A DNA stretch of 64,000 bases from Ministeria vibrans ATCC 50519 (taxonomy: Eukaryota; Opisthokonta; Filasterea). The stretch spans positions 107,810-171,809 of the forward strand of contig CALSCP010002121.1 in NCBI GenBank assembly GCA_943704425.1. Direction: 5' to 3'. Both the position numbers and the translations under genes were made by a program. The notes under the pieces were generated by a model. That model searched no databases, was not told the origin of the DNA, and worked only from the letters and a program-made list of their open reading frames with translations. Position 1 is the stretch's first letter. Every line of letters starts with the position of its first letter. Below, in pieces: positions 24,117 to 41,407 of this stretch.

Positions 24117-27100
24117 ATGGACCTGTTCTGCTCTCAGTTGCTTGAAATGGGTGTTGACAGAGACTTGATCGACCTCGCCATTCACGATGGCTTCGTGGAA
24201 GTGCCAGCGGCGCTCGATTGGTAAGCGATCGTTGAAACTGCACCTACCGAGCCTCTTAGATCCCTCTGCCGCTCCAGCCGTTGCGATGTCTTTTTGTTTT
24301 TTGTTGACGAATTGTTTTCGTGATGCGTCATTTTTGTTTCCAGGATTCTCGCTGGATGTATTCCTCGCGAAAACGCCGAAAAGGAGAGTGCGCTTGACGC
24401 GGCGCAGCTTGTCAAGAATGTGCCATCATATGGCGGACCTGTCGTTGCGGATGCGACGGGTGGCGAATCGAGGACGGCGACGGGACGCGCTGGTGAGACG
24501 CACCAGCCGGCTGTGGTCGCGCTTGAGACGCGAATGCGCAACCGCGAGGAAGCAGAGGAATTTGAGAAGCGCGAGTCGTGCCGACGTGCGGAACAGTTGA
24601 AGAAGAAGAAACGTGCTGACGCGGAGAACCGTCGAAATGTGCTTGCCGAAGTCGAGGCAGATCGCAAAATGCAAAAGTTGCGTCGTGGAGAGCTGGTCGA
24701 TGTTGACATGGAAACGCCACACATTGCTACTGCTGCTGCTGCTGCTAGCACTGCCACCTCCACGACAAGACCTGCTGAGTCTGTATTGCAAATCAGGCTG
24801 CCAGGTCCGCCGGGGATACTCAAGGTGGTGTTGGCATCGACGGCGTCCTTGAGTGAGGTCATTGCTAAAGTCGCACCCACCGTCAACGGCAGTTTTCACT
24901 TGTTGCAGGCGTTTCCGCGGCGTATCTACAACGAAGAAGATCATTTCAAGAGCCTTGTAGAGCTAGGATTGGCGGGGCGTGCTAGTCTTAACGTCCTATT
25001 GCAGCCTGGCAAACAGGCTGTATCTCTGCCTTCACTGACGTACAAGCAAAAGCAAGAAAAACCATCACCAATGAGAATGATTTTTATTTTTGTTTTCTGT
25101 GTATGTGTAGGATGGATTTGCCAGTCAAGACAGAGAAAGTGCCGGTACGAATGCCATCGCAGGAGCAAAGGGCGGTTGGTGTAGGATACCGATGGGGCAG
25201 AGGTGCAAAGTTGGACGGAGACGGTGAGGTGGAGGAAGAAGAAGAGGGCGAAGAGGGGGAGAGGGAAGAGGGGGAGAGGGAAGAGGGGGAGAGGGAAGAG
25301 GAGGCGATGGGTGAAGAAGATGAGGAAATGGCCGAGGGAGAAGCTATGGATGTGAACGATGTGGACATGGAAGGTGGGGTGGACGAGAACGAAGGTGACG
25401 AGGAAGACGATGAGATGGGGGATGGCGAAGACGAAAATGATGCGGATGACAATGGTCCACCGCGAGTGGGACGATTTAATTTTGGACCTGGGGCAGCGCC
25501 ATTCAACCCAGTGCTCCATCAGAGACGAGTGGGTCGAAATGCCCCCATGCAGCCGTTTGGCGGCCAAGGTAACCGACTGGGCGATGCTGCGTCCGCTGAG
25601 GCTCCCGCCGCCGCTGCCGATGCTGCTGCCGCTGCGGCGCCTGCCCTAGCCGCTGCTCCACAGCAACATGCTGAGCCACAGCCGCAAGTTGATCCTCGTC
25701 AGGCACGACTGGCCGCCTTGGAACGGCGCAGTGCAGAGGCGGCGGAGGTCGCTGAGGAGCAGGCACGCGAGAGGGCGATTGAACAGGAGTTTAGCGTGAA
25801 GAAAGTGTGGGAGCAGTACTGGCGCAAGAACCCGACACTGTTTGCATTGACCGCCGAAACTTTGGCGAGCCTTATTAAACGACGTTTGCCGGCGACGATG
25901 AAGATGTCGGGTCTGTCTGCGGACGTTGCCGCGCACGTGATTCGTCTGTTGTGCCGCGACGGCACCCTCAACGGCAAGATTGTCGAGACGTTTGCGCCGT
26001 GTGGCCTCACTGACCTCGACTTGGGTGACTACTCCAAGCTGGGCAATGAAATTGCGCTGGCAAGCTCGCGTCATGTGTACTTGCGCTCGCTCAATCTGTC
26101 AGGTGGTCCGTTTCTTACCGACGAAGGACTGCGATTATTCAACCGGTTTGATTGCCTGACGGCGCTTGACCTGGGACTGTGCAAGTGCCTGACGGACGGT
26201 GCAGTCGAGTACATTTGCGAGCTCAAACGCGACACGCTCACGGCGCTTAGTCTGGAGAACAGCAAAGTGAGCGATCATGGCTTTGCGCGTTTGTGCGAGC
26301 ACTTTCATACGCTGGAGCGTCTCAACGTGGCCGGCACACATGTGACAGGCGCCACGCTGGGATCGTGTGCCTTGCTCAAGTGTCTCGTGTCGCTAAATGT
26401 GTCGCGCACGCAGACCCGCTCGTTTGCTCGACTGCCTGCGCTCACATCCTTACGCTCGCTTGCCATTGACAAGGTTCCCGTGAGCGACAGCCGCGAAATT
26501 TTGGCGCTCTGCATGGCCGTGCCCAGCCTAACAGCGCTAAGCCTGGCAGGTGTCGAGGTTGGCGACGAGGCTCTTGCGTTTATTGGCGAGCATCTGCAGC
26601 GTCTCGAGACCATTCTGTTGCCGCATCGACTGCACGTGTCGGACGCAGCGCTACCAAGCATTGCGCGTCTGCATTGTCTGCGTCAGTTAGATCTCGATGG
26701 TTATCGTCAGGTGACCGACAAAGGCGTGGCGTCGCTCGTGCCGCTGCGCTCCTCGTTGCGTCGTCTGTCGCTTGCCAACACCAACATTAGCGACGATGCT
26801 TTTGCGTCGCTCATTCAACTGACCGAACTGCGCGACCTTGTGCTCGATCGTACCGCCATCACCGACGCAGGCCTGCTCATGCTCCAGGGTCACCTACCCT
26901 ATCTTGAGGAGCTATCACTGGCGGCCACGGCCGTTGGTGAGCGAGTCAGTCAGTCTCTCAACGGCCTTCAGCACCTGGAGCGCCTCAACCTGTCGCACAC
27001 TCGTGCCTTTGACGAAGGTACGTTTTTATTTTATTTTTCTATCAGAATAAGAAAAGAATTATTAATAGAGAATTTCAATGTCAAAACAAAACAAGACAAT

Positions 27101-27428
27101 ATACAAACCAAGCACAATACTTTTTCACCGTAGACTAACTACGATAATAATAATAATTATTATATATTTTTTCCTGACGATTGCAGATCTTATGGCACTC
27201 AATTTGCCCTCTTTGCGTCTGCTCAATCTTGATTGTGCCCACATTTCCGATGCGACGGCTGGGCTGATGCTGACGCGGCTGCTGCTGCCGTCGCTACAGA
27301 CGGTGCGTGCTCGAGTGCGTCGAGCAGTGGTGGCGCAGCAGGGAGGCGCTGTCGGCCAGCAGAGAATGAATTGGAATGCGGCTGGTGTGGACGAGGAGGA
27401 GGACGAGGAAGAAGATGTGGACATGTAA
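24117..27428 (+). CDS. UBA-UBX-LRR fusion protein (predicted p97/VCP adaptor)
   Basis: Four exons: 24117-24220, 24344-25039, 25111-27017, 27187-27428; 982 residues. Residues 1-40 form a UBA-like ubiquitin-binding domain (LLEMGVDRDLIDLAI). A basic coiled coil lies at ~100-150. Residues 181-257 are a UBX domain with IRLPGPPG and the p97-contacting FPRR turn (225-228). After intron 25040-25110 come an acidic stretch with GEREE repeats (~304-382), an Ala/Gln region and about 14 RNI/AMN1-type leucine-rich repeats (LTALDLGLCKCLTDGAVEYI style), then an acidic tail. The two halves join only if GT at 25040 and AG at 25109-25110 are used; this keeps frame (phase 2) and the intron is T-rich with a good 3' site. 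Inference: it brings ubiquitylated clients bound by the LRR to p97. Confidence 0.82.
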
Positions 27429-27593
27429 AGATGCACTAAAATTAATTGACTGTTCGATTTGCATAATAATCATTATGGTTTATCAGTCCTGTATCAGTAG
27501 TAAAACGACAAAAGAGTTGCATTTCCCTTCTAAATATACAGTTGTAAGTCTTGGGCGTCTCCCAAAGCTAAATATTGCGGGGTTGCAGCTTAA

Positions 27594-28283
27594 TTAGGTC
27601 TCGATCGAATAGGAGAAGAGGGCGAGACGACGACCCGACGGCAGGCGACTCACGAGAAACACAGGCTTGGTGGCCGAGTCAAACTCGTCGGCAGAGTCGA
27701 CATGAACGTAGTCAATGGGAACAAGGGAAGACCACAGGGACCGTGCAGAATCGCTGTCCGTCTTGGACCAACTGTCCGTTCCGCGCGTGAGACGCCTTTG
27801 GAAATGAGCGAAAACCTCTTCGACAGTGTTGAGCCTTTCCACAGAAGTGCCCGGCCAGCGCGATGCCTCTCCTACTCCCAGGGCCGGCAAGAGATCTCCT
27901 TTTGATGGAAAGAGACCCACGAGGCAGCCAGCGTCCGTTTCGCTTTGCCAGTGAATGCGTTGTGGCGAGCGCGACCATTCGCAGAGCTGTTGGGCGACGC
28001 GACCGTCGTGAAGCACCATTTCCGCTTGCGCCATTGCCTCGACGTCGCTGTCCGCATGCACAGTCAGCGTATGGCAACCCTCGTCGTCGCTTCGATGGTA
28101 CACGCCCGACGGCCAGCGCCTGACAAATGCTTGGGAGGCACCAAGACGCGCGGTGATTTCATCGACGACGCCACTCTCGACAGGGTCCGCATTGGAGTTG
28201 GAGGGTGCCGCTGTAGCAGTCGTATGGGCTTGGGTTGACATTGTACGCAATAAGTAGGTGGAGCGTGTCAGATGTTGAAGCAT
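27594..28283 (-). CDS. Unknown ~230-residue protein
   Basis: Single exon, convergent with the UBX-LRR gene (165 nt apart). ATGs at 28283 (MLQHLTRSTYLLRTMS) and 28241 (MSTQAHTT) are both possible. The longer N-terminus is basic and hydroxylated, like a mitochondrial targeting peptide, but this is weak. The rest is a mixed globular sequence without transmembrane segments or recognisable motifs (VYHRSDDEGCHTLTV, WSRSPQRIHWQSETDAGCLV). Codon composition matches neighbouring genes, and the frame is stopless for over 200 codons, so I believe it is real. I do not recognise the family. Confidence 0.65.
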   Translation of the reverse strand: MLQHLTRSTYLLRTMSTQAHTTATAAPSNSNADPVESGVVDEITARLGASQAFVRRWPSGVYHRSDDEGCHTLTVHADSDVEAMAQAEMVLHDGRVAQQLCEWSRSPQRIHWQSETDAGCLVGLFPSKGDLLPALGVGEASRWPGTSVERLNTVEEVFAHFQRRLTRGTDSWSKTDSDSARSLWSSLVPIDYVHVDSADEFDSATKPVFLVSRLPSGRRLALFSYSIET

Positions 28284-28563
28284 ACAGGAGGAAGGAAAAT
28301 GTGAAAGTTCAAAGTTGAAACGCTTGATTCTTGAAGCTGCTGTCGGTGTCACGAGACTAACGACTGACGACAGTTACATCGTACATGTCGCGTGAGTTAA
28401 ATTTATTGGGTTTGTGACATAGCACTGTACAGTGTACACAGTATACACCGGGGTGTCACGTACTTGTCAGAGCGAGGAGTGTCAGTGATCTGATTAGATT
28501 AGAGAAAGTCTTTTGATTTTCTTTGTCATTATTTTTTTGTTTTTAAAAATTAACTTCCCAATC
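28284..28563. promoter_or_regulatory. Divergent intergenic region
   Basis: 280 nt between two head-to-head small genes. It contains gtacagtgtacac and tatacaccggggtgtcacgt palindrome-like stretches around 28426-28462. The promoter role is inferred from gene orientation. Confidence 0.35.
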
Positions 28564-29152
28564 ATGACTGACACACTTCCGGCCGATGGTAGTAGTGACT
28601 CTGTTCACTCTGGCCATTTGGTTGGTCAACCTGGCGAGGCAATGGAGGAATGGAAAATGCGCATTGAAAAGGTGAGAAAAGCGAAAGACAAACGAGTTTT
28701 TGATTCGTTTTCGATGTGATTCTTTGTGGCGCCAAACCTCCTGTGACTTGAGCAGATATGTCATGGATTGGAGGAGGAGGTCAAAAGTGCCGAGCAGCGC
28801 ATTGCAGTGAGCCATCGTAAGACAGTCGTTGAAGAGAAAGAAGGAAAAAACGTTTTGCGCTCTTTTTCTCGCTACTTTAGGTGATGTGTGGGAATTGAAC
28901 TGCTCTCTGTTGCTCTCCTCAAACCCCCAGCTGGTAGGATAGCATTTTGCACGCACGCTATGCAAAGCAACCAAGGCAACTGACGAAGGGTGTTTGCAGG
29001 AGGCAGAGTTTAAGGAATTGATGGACTCCGTTGCACATGAGCCGCACATGACAAGCTGCCCCGCACCGGCAACCACGCACACAAGCGACACATCTCTTAC
29101 GCCCCCACAGGATTTGTCTGTCGCCGAACAGAGCGAACCAATGGAACTGTGA
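28564..29152 (+). CDS. Small helical protein, unknown
   Basis: Four exons: 28564-28671, 28756-28816, 28881-28933, 29000-29152; 124 residues. The middle is predicted helical/coiled coil (EEWKMRIEKICHGLEEEV, AEQRIAVSHRDVWELNCS), and the C-terminus is Thr/Pro-rich and disordered (ATTHTSDTSLTPPQDLS). The exon structure is supported by four consistent reading frames with GT-AG borders. No family is recognised. It converges on CAB39 with 183 nt between the stops. Confidence 0.65.
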
Positions 29153-29335
29153 ATCAAGTTGAAGTTTCGTATTTTGTTCTTCTTTCAACTCTTATTATGA
29201 TTGTGCAAAATTGTACTCTTACACACAATTTTCCACAAATAACACACACATACTCTCACGCACACACATAAGCGCGAGAAAAAAACAGCATCAAAATAAC
29301 CAAGAAAAAAAAACAGAGAAAAGACAGCGCGACGT

Positions 29336-31339
29336 CTACTGAAGTTCTTTGATCTGCTTAATGAGATAGATCTTCTCGTCGTTAAACTGCTCGTCTTCGC
29401 TGCGGTCCGTGTGGAACTTGGCAAGGTACTCAATGAGGCGGTCTTTGTTCTTCAGCAGAATGTCAAGCACCGGTTTCGCCTTGTTGGGATTTGCCACAAA
29501 GACCTAAACACACAAGTCAGCGAGCGAAGTGGGACACGACTGTGCGAGTCGGACCTTGAAGACGTGAAAGGCCTCGTATTGAATGTTGCGGGAGGAGTCG
29601 CGAAGGAGGTTCATGGTGAGCTTGAGGTTGTCGGCGACGCCAATAAACTTGGTCATTGTGTTGAAGTTGGCACGATCCAGCAGAATCTCACCCAAAAGCT
29701 GGAGGGAGTAACATTGAGGAGGAAAGAAATGCGCGTCAGCAGCGTTGGCCAGTCACTGTGGCAGTACCTTGAGCGACTGTCGCTTTGTAACGTAGTTCTC
29801 ACTGTTGAGCAGTTTCATAAAAGATTCAAAGAACTGCACATGCAGGAATGACAACAAGAGCGGTCAAGACTCGACGCGTGATCATTCTGATTACCTTGTC
29901 ATAGTTTTCGTCAAGGTACTCTGCACACATCGTCTTGTGCTTGGTGAGAAGATCTTTGAAGGTCGCATACGCATCACTGGCAATGTCAAAAGTGCTCAGC
30001 TCGACATAGCGAAACAGACTGTCAAACTTGTCGGAGCGCAGGATAATTTTGGCCAGTGACTCGTGTCGGATGCACTCTCGCAACATTATTCCAGCCGACA
30101 GCGCAATCTCAGGAGTATCATATCTGATCATGACAAAGCGAGAAAGAGAGAAAGAGGAGAAGGAAAAAAACAAAGCGTTAGACGAAGAGCGAAGCAAAGC
30201 GTTAGAGGAAGAGCGAAACAAAGTGCGCGTGAGTGTGAGTGTACGTGCGTATGCGAGAGAGAAAAGGGAAAGAAATATGATAATAATAATAATAAAATGA
30301 ATATAATAATAATTAATACAGTACCCTGCGAGCAAGTCAAAGAGAATCTTGTCGTGCGCCTGGATGTACTCCACTGTGGGAAACCTTTGTCCAATTTGCC
30401 GTCGTACAAGATTGTTAAAGATCAATGCACAATCTTTCTTCGCCTACACACACAGGTGCACAAAGGACCATGTCAGATGCAACGCTTATGCCAAACGCGA
30501 TTCTCACCTCAAAGTCTAGCCGATCGAGATTCTCCACAAGCGGCCCCAAGACATTGTTCTGACACAGCTCGCTGGCCAACTGTCCCTTGAGCTCCGTGCT
30601 CGGCTCGTTCTCTACGGTCAATAAGATTTGGTCAACAAACAAACATCATAGTTATTTTTAAGGGTTTGGCAAGTTTCGTTCTCAACACGTCACGCTCGCC
30701 CAAAAACGACACCGGCAGACATTGAACATCAAGATTCACGCATACACGTGCAGCACGCGACGCCCAACGCTGCCTATCTATTGCCTTGTCGTTTTTTTTC
30801 TTCAGCAAAGGGCGATTTTGAAACAGCTTTCAAGAGACTGTGGGGCTTGATGGCCATTTCAAGTGCATTGGTGGGCAGGCAGGCAAACAGCAATATTGAA
30901 TGCGAGGCAAAAGCAACGAGATTTCGACAGGAAAGAGGCGCACTGGTGCGAAACCAAAAACGTAAAATCAGGGGCAAAAAAGTCTTTTGGAGAAAAAAAA
31001 ACGATGAGAGCGTCGTTTGCCTTACCCGAGTCGCCATAGAGCACCAGCTTGCATTGTCCCAGCAGCTTTCCAAGTTCTCCCGCGGCCTATTTCGACGGGG
31101 AGTGCGAGAGGGAGCGAGTGGATGAGAAAGAAGGTCAGATTGTCGAAGCGACGCTCGGGGCATCGCCCAGGCACCCAGGGGCGTCGAGCAGCACGCCACG
31201 ATGCGTGTGCAAGTGTGCAGGGTGGAGTGCACAGCCACGGTACCTTTTCATTCGGTCGCGTCGCGAGAAACTCCTCAAAGGCTTTCGCCAGGTCCTGTGG
31301 TGATTTGATTTTACTCTTGCCGCTGAAGAACTTGGCCAT
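29336..31339 (-). CDS. CAB39: CAB39 / Mo25 scaffold protein
   Basis: Eight exons: 31339-31244, 31086-31026, 30611-30508, 30443-30325, 30123-29895, 29833-29768, 29698-29555, 29503-29336; 328 residues against ~341 in animals. Mo25 is a helical-repeat scaffold that binds the STRAD pseudokinase and activates LKB1, and also stimulates GCK-family (MST/STK) kinases in polarity and cytokinesis. The family sequence is clear: [93 protein letters not shown] and [19 protein letters not shown]. The introns at 30124-30324 and 30612-31025 hold GA-rich minisatellite and A-runs. Confidence 0.97.
30137..30300. repeat. Purine-rich minisatellite in CAB39 intron
   Basis: Degenerate units of gagcgaaacaaagcgttagacgaa followed by (ATA)n. 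They fill intron 30124-30324 and are CT-rich in the transcript. The units resemble the aaacaaagtgatagag repeats elsewhere in the window. Confidence 0.8.
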
Positions 31340-31643
31340 GGTGTTTTACAAAGAGTACTCAGTAGAGAAAAAAAAATGAGAAATTGTTTATAGAGACTAG
31401 AGATAGGAGAATTTCAGAGATAAGTGACGACTATTGTGCGACTATTTGTGTCTCCGCTCCCTCTGACCCTCTCGACGCTCATGTAGGTTGTAGTAAATGT
31501 AGGCTGTACTTTGGCCTTTGCGTCATTGAGTAGCTCATGATTATTCTCATAACTTATAAAGACGAGTTTCAGTTTATTTGTTGACTTGTCATTCATTTGT
31601 GACTTTCACCTTTCTTTCTCTTTACTTCGTTCTTCACGTCTTA
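31340..31643. promoter_or_regulatory. Divergent promoter region, CAB39 / IFT80
   Basis: 304 nt between head-to-head genes. No ORF or obvious motif is seen. An A-run lies near 31370-31378 and a mixed A/T stretch at 31540-31580. The regulatory role is inferred from orientation only. Confidence 0.35.
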
Positions 31644-33275
31644 ATGCGCTTTAAAACGAGCGTGTCCAAGCTGGGGGCCACGGGCGAGAGCGACCGCGAT
31701 CGCGTCCAACAGGGACTAAATTCAAAAGCACAGCCACTCACGACCCACAGCGACTTTGCCACTTGCGTTGCGTGGACCAGCAACACAGACCTCTATTCGT
31801 TGGGTGATGACCGCAGAATGCTTCGATGGGACTCAGAGAGGTGGGCACAAACGACGGAAACAACAAAAAAAGAATCGGTGGCAACGCACCAAATACCGTT
31901 GTCCAGCGTGTTTTCTTGCAATTGAGAGCACCCTACACCCAGCTTGCTATGTTGTTGGCCTCTTATATGCAGTATGGTTACTTTCTGTTGCGTAGAATGC
32001 AAGCAAGCGTGGTGGCTACGTTTCCCGAGACGCTTTTTCCGACGACCCTTGACGTTTCCTTGACAAGTTCAAAAAAGGGAACAAGCACGACAGGGGAGAT
32101 TTTTGTTGTTGGGGCGTCAGACGGCTTTATGCATCTGGTCACGTCAAAGCAGGTGCGGGCGGTTTAATTTGTCATGTTCGTCGTGACTATAAGCGTTGTG
32201 ACACTGATTGGCGTGCTCGAACTTGTTTTGGTTTATTTGATTTTAGGGACGTGTTGACAAATCCGTTGAGGCACACCAAGGGGCCGTGCTGTGTGTCAAA
32301 TGGAATCAGACCGGGTCGGCTATTGCGAGCGTGGGCGAAGATGGCCAAGTGAAGGTGTGGTCTCCGAGCGGGATGCTCCGCACACAGTTGGGCCAGCACG
32401 ACGTGCCAGTGTACGCGTGTGCGTGGAGCCCCGACTCGGAGAGTATTGCTTACTCACAGGGACGTCACATGATGATCAAAGCCCTACAGCCAGGCATCAA
32501 AGATACCGCGTGGAAGGCTCACGAAGGACTTGTTCTCAACGTACTCCTCTCTTTTCATGGCGTTTTATTTACTTATTATTATTTTTGTACTTTTTTTTTT
32601 TTAGGTTGATTGGAGTTCGGCAAACAACACGCTTGTGACGTCGGGAGAGGATAAGAAGTATCGAGTGTGGGACAGCTATGGACGAGTGTTGTACGTGTCG
32701 CACGTGAATGACTATGCGATTACGGCGCTACGATGGGCGCCCGATGGGAGCATGTTCGCCGTGGGCTCGTACAACATGCTGCGGCTGTGCGACCGGGCCG
32801 GGTGGTCTCATGCGGTGGAGCGCACGAGCGGTGGATCGTTGTTTGGTGTGGCATGGACCCCGGATGGGACGCAGCTGGGTGGGGCGTGTGCGACGGGGCA
32901 GATTGCGGTGGCTCTGGTGGTGGAGCGCAAACTTGAGTGGAAGAACTACGAGGCCGTGGTGCTCGACGAGAGTCGCATTTTGGTGCGTGACGTCATTCAC
33001 GACACACGCGAGACGTTGGAGTTTGCAGAGCGCATTGTCAAGGTGGCGAGAGTAAAAATGGGGTGGTGCACACATTAATGCCAAGAACACATTACTTGTG
33101 TCATATTTTATCATTTACAGGTGTCGATGAGACATGGGCATTTGCTGGTGGTAACACGCACGCAGTGTGCCATTTATGGGTAAGTTTATTATTATTATGT
33201 TTGTTATATATTATTGAATCATACCGTGTCATTACACTTACACTTGTACCATTCCGAATTTCCGAAGAGGTTGAA

Positions 33276-33359
<84 letters not shown>

Positions 33360-33790
33360 AAACAACGTCTTTATGTTCGCGTCTCACTATGTGTGTCTGT
33401 CAGAGTCCAGCGGTGGAGTTCGCCTGTACTGGTGGACCTGCGGGCGGGCACGGTGACACTACTGGTGCAGGCGGGCAAAGTGTTTGTGCTTGGCGATGCG
33501 GCTGGGCTGCATGTGTACGGTTATGACGGCCGACATCGCAGCAGCCCCAAGGGCGCCAACATGGCGTCACTGGCTGGGCGTGGAGACCAGCTGTTAAGCG
33601 AGCGCACTGTGTCGCTTGCCAATGACACACTCGTCGTGCGTGATGTTGCCGATGAGCGCTCGGTGCACGTATTTGATGTGGCAACAGGAAAACCGCTGGG
33701 CGTTAACAACACCAATGCACCCGCCGTGCGCCACGACATTCCCATCATGGAGGTAAAAATCTCAATATGCGACAACTAAGGGTGTGTGTA

Positions 33791-33821
<31 letters not shown>

Positions 33822-35115
33822 GTACATATTTTGTATGTGTGATTAATTCAATCTTTTATTTTTTTATTTTTCATCTCCTTGCTTGGTCTCTGTCTCTCTG
33901 TGTTGCTTTCATGGCAGATTCATATCAACCAGGGGGGAAACCAGCTTGAGGCACTGCTGGCGGTTGTTGACAAGAACCGTGATCTCTACCTCACGCCACT
34001 GCGCAAGGCCACTATCGACTTTGTTAAGGTATAATATTATTAGAAAATATATTTTTTAGCACTAGCGAGTTTTATTCTCATCGTTTTGTCACATCAGATT
34101 GGAACAATGGTGAACTCAGTGCAGTGGCACGACGAGGCGAACATGCTAGTGGGGATCCTAGATGCGCACTTTGTAACATGGTTTTATCCGAATGTGTTCT
34201 TTGTCGATCGGGACATTGCGCGGGCGACGCGGGTTGATTCGGACGCCACGTCGTTCGGCAAGCACGCGACGCTGGTTAACGTGTACGAGAGCAGTGCACT
34301 GGTGCGCCGCAACGATGGTGCACTTCTACCTGCTTTGCTGTCACCCTATCCACAGCAGCTGCTTGCACTGGTGCAGGCCGACCGATGGGCTGACGCAGTG
34401 CGGCTCTGTCGCTTTGTCAAGGTTCCTGCGCTATGGGCGTCGCTGGCTGCGCTCGCCATGTACCAGCGCGACCTCAACACCGCCGAGGTGGCATACGCTG
34501 CCATTGAAGAGCTTGATAAGGTACACTATGTGCAGTACATGAAGACCATCCCGACAGCGGAGGCGCGCAATGCTGAGTTTGCGCTCTTTCGGCGCGCGTA
34601 CGCCGAGGCCGAGACCACCCTCATCCAAGCCAACCTCATCTTCCGTGCCATCAAGATGCACTTGGATCTCTTCAACTTTGACCGGTGAGTATCTCAAATG
34701 TCAATTTTCTACAACCTCACCTGCTCTGCGTGTGTACGCCTCTCCTCTTTTTAGTGCGCTTGACTTGGCAATCAAATACAAGACTCATGTGGACACGGTG
34801 CTCTTTTTTCGTCGAAAGTACCTAAGGACGTTTGGGCGCGAAGAGGTTCAAAACACTCATCGAACAAGCGAGAGCGAGACTAAAATTCTAATACGCTGTT
34901 TTTTTTTTAGGATCAGGATCGCTTTTTGCAGTATCGTGAAGGAGTCGAACTGGACTGGGAAAAGATCGAAAAGAAGGTACGCAAAAATATTAATGGCTTC
35001 TTCTTCTAATATTATTGTGATTTGGGTTATCTGATCTGCATTCTGTGGTGTGACGTAGATGGAAATGGAGCTCGAAGCGGAAAAGAATCGTCCCGGTGCG
35101 AGACCCTATGTTTGA
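31644..35115 (+). CDS. IFT80: Intraflagellar transport protein IFT80
   Basis: Eleven exons: 31644-31840, 31996-32152, 32247-32540, 32605-33042, 33121-33179, 33404-33752, 33918-34028, 34098-34684, 34755-34845, 34911-34976, 35059-35115; 801 residues (human 777). IFT80 is a peripheral IFT-B subunit needed to build and maintain cilia. Two WD40 propellers come first ([66 protein letters not shown]), then the helical C-terminal part ([57 protein letters not shown]). It ends in a short charged tail. Every exon keeps frame. The intron 33180-33403 contains about 80 nt of pure (TTA)n. Its presence implies a ciliated stage. Confidence 0.97.
33278..33357. repeat. (TTA)n microsatellite
   Basis: About 80 nt of uninterrupted TTA within an IFT80 intron (33180-33403). 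Confidence 0.97.
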
Positions 35116-35360
35116 GACCTTTTTAAAGAAATGAAAGCAAAGCATTAAGAGCTCTACTCATCATTGGGTTATGAATGCTTTTCAAGTTTTGAACGCTTTT
35201 TTCGCTTGTACAGTGGGCAGTGGACTCGTGATACAGTGCGCGAGACGTTCGCTTTGGCGTTACTTTATGAGCTCACTATGAGCTTATTGAACATCGGATG
35301 ATTTGGGTCTTCAATTGAAACTTGAAAGAATAATAACTTATTACTTTTCTTTGCTCCGTC

Positions 35361-41016
<5,656 letters not shown>

Positions 41017-41407
41017 TTTTGTTGTTGTTGTGTGTGTCTTTTTTGTTTTTTTTATCTATGTGTGTCTCAGTGTGTTTGTGTTTCAATGTCGTTTTTCAAC
41101 AACAACAATACAGCAAGAAATGTCAAGTGTGTTTCTCTCCATCCGACTTTTATTTTCCATAGCGTATGTCTACCTAGTTCATGAGCAGTCAGAGTTGTAG
41201 TTATTGTAGAATTGTTAAAAGTATTATAATAATTAGAAGAATACAACCCATTTATTAATGATACAGTCACCCCGCGAAGACACAGCCAGACCGCCTTGCA
41301 AACTCAACCGAAACTCTAGAGGTAAAATGGGAGAACACTCAGAACAGTGGCGGGTCATAGTTATTTCTGGTGTCTTATTTAACATTAATTTTTCATACAA
41401 TTCATCT
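41017..41407. other. Intergenic, 391 nt
   Basis: Between the Na+/K+-ATPase stop and the membrane-anchored dioxygenase. T-rich at first, then an attataataattag stretch. An in-frame ATG at 41258 extends the next ORF upstream by 50 residues, but this part lacks protein-like character, so I treat it as leader. Confidence 0.5.

Noticed and set aside
25240-25310. Possible CRISPR-like or minisatellite array (gagggggagagggaa units)
   Set aside because: The units are in frame and encode the acidic GEREE repeats of the UBX-LRR protein; no spacers, and the genome is eukaryotic.
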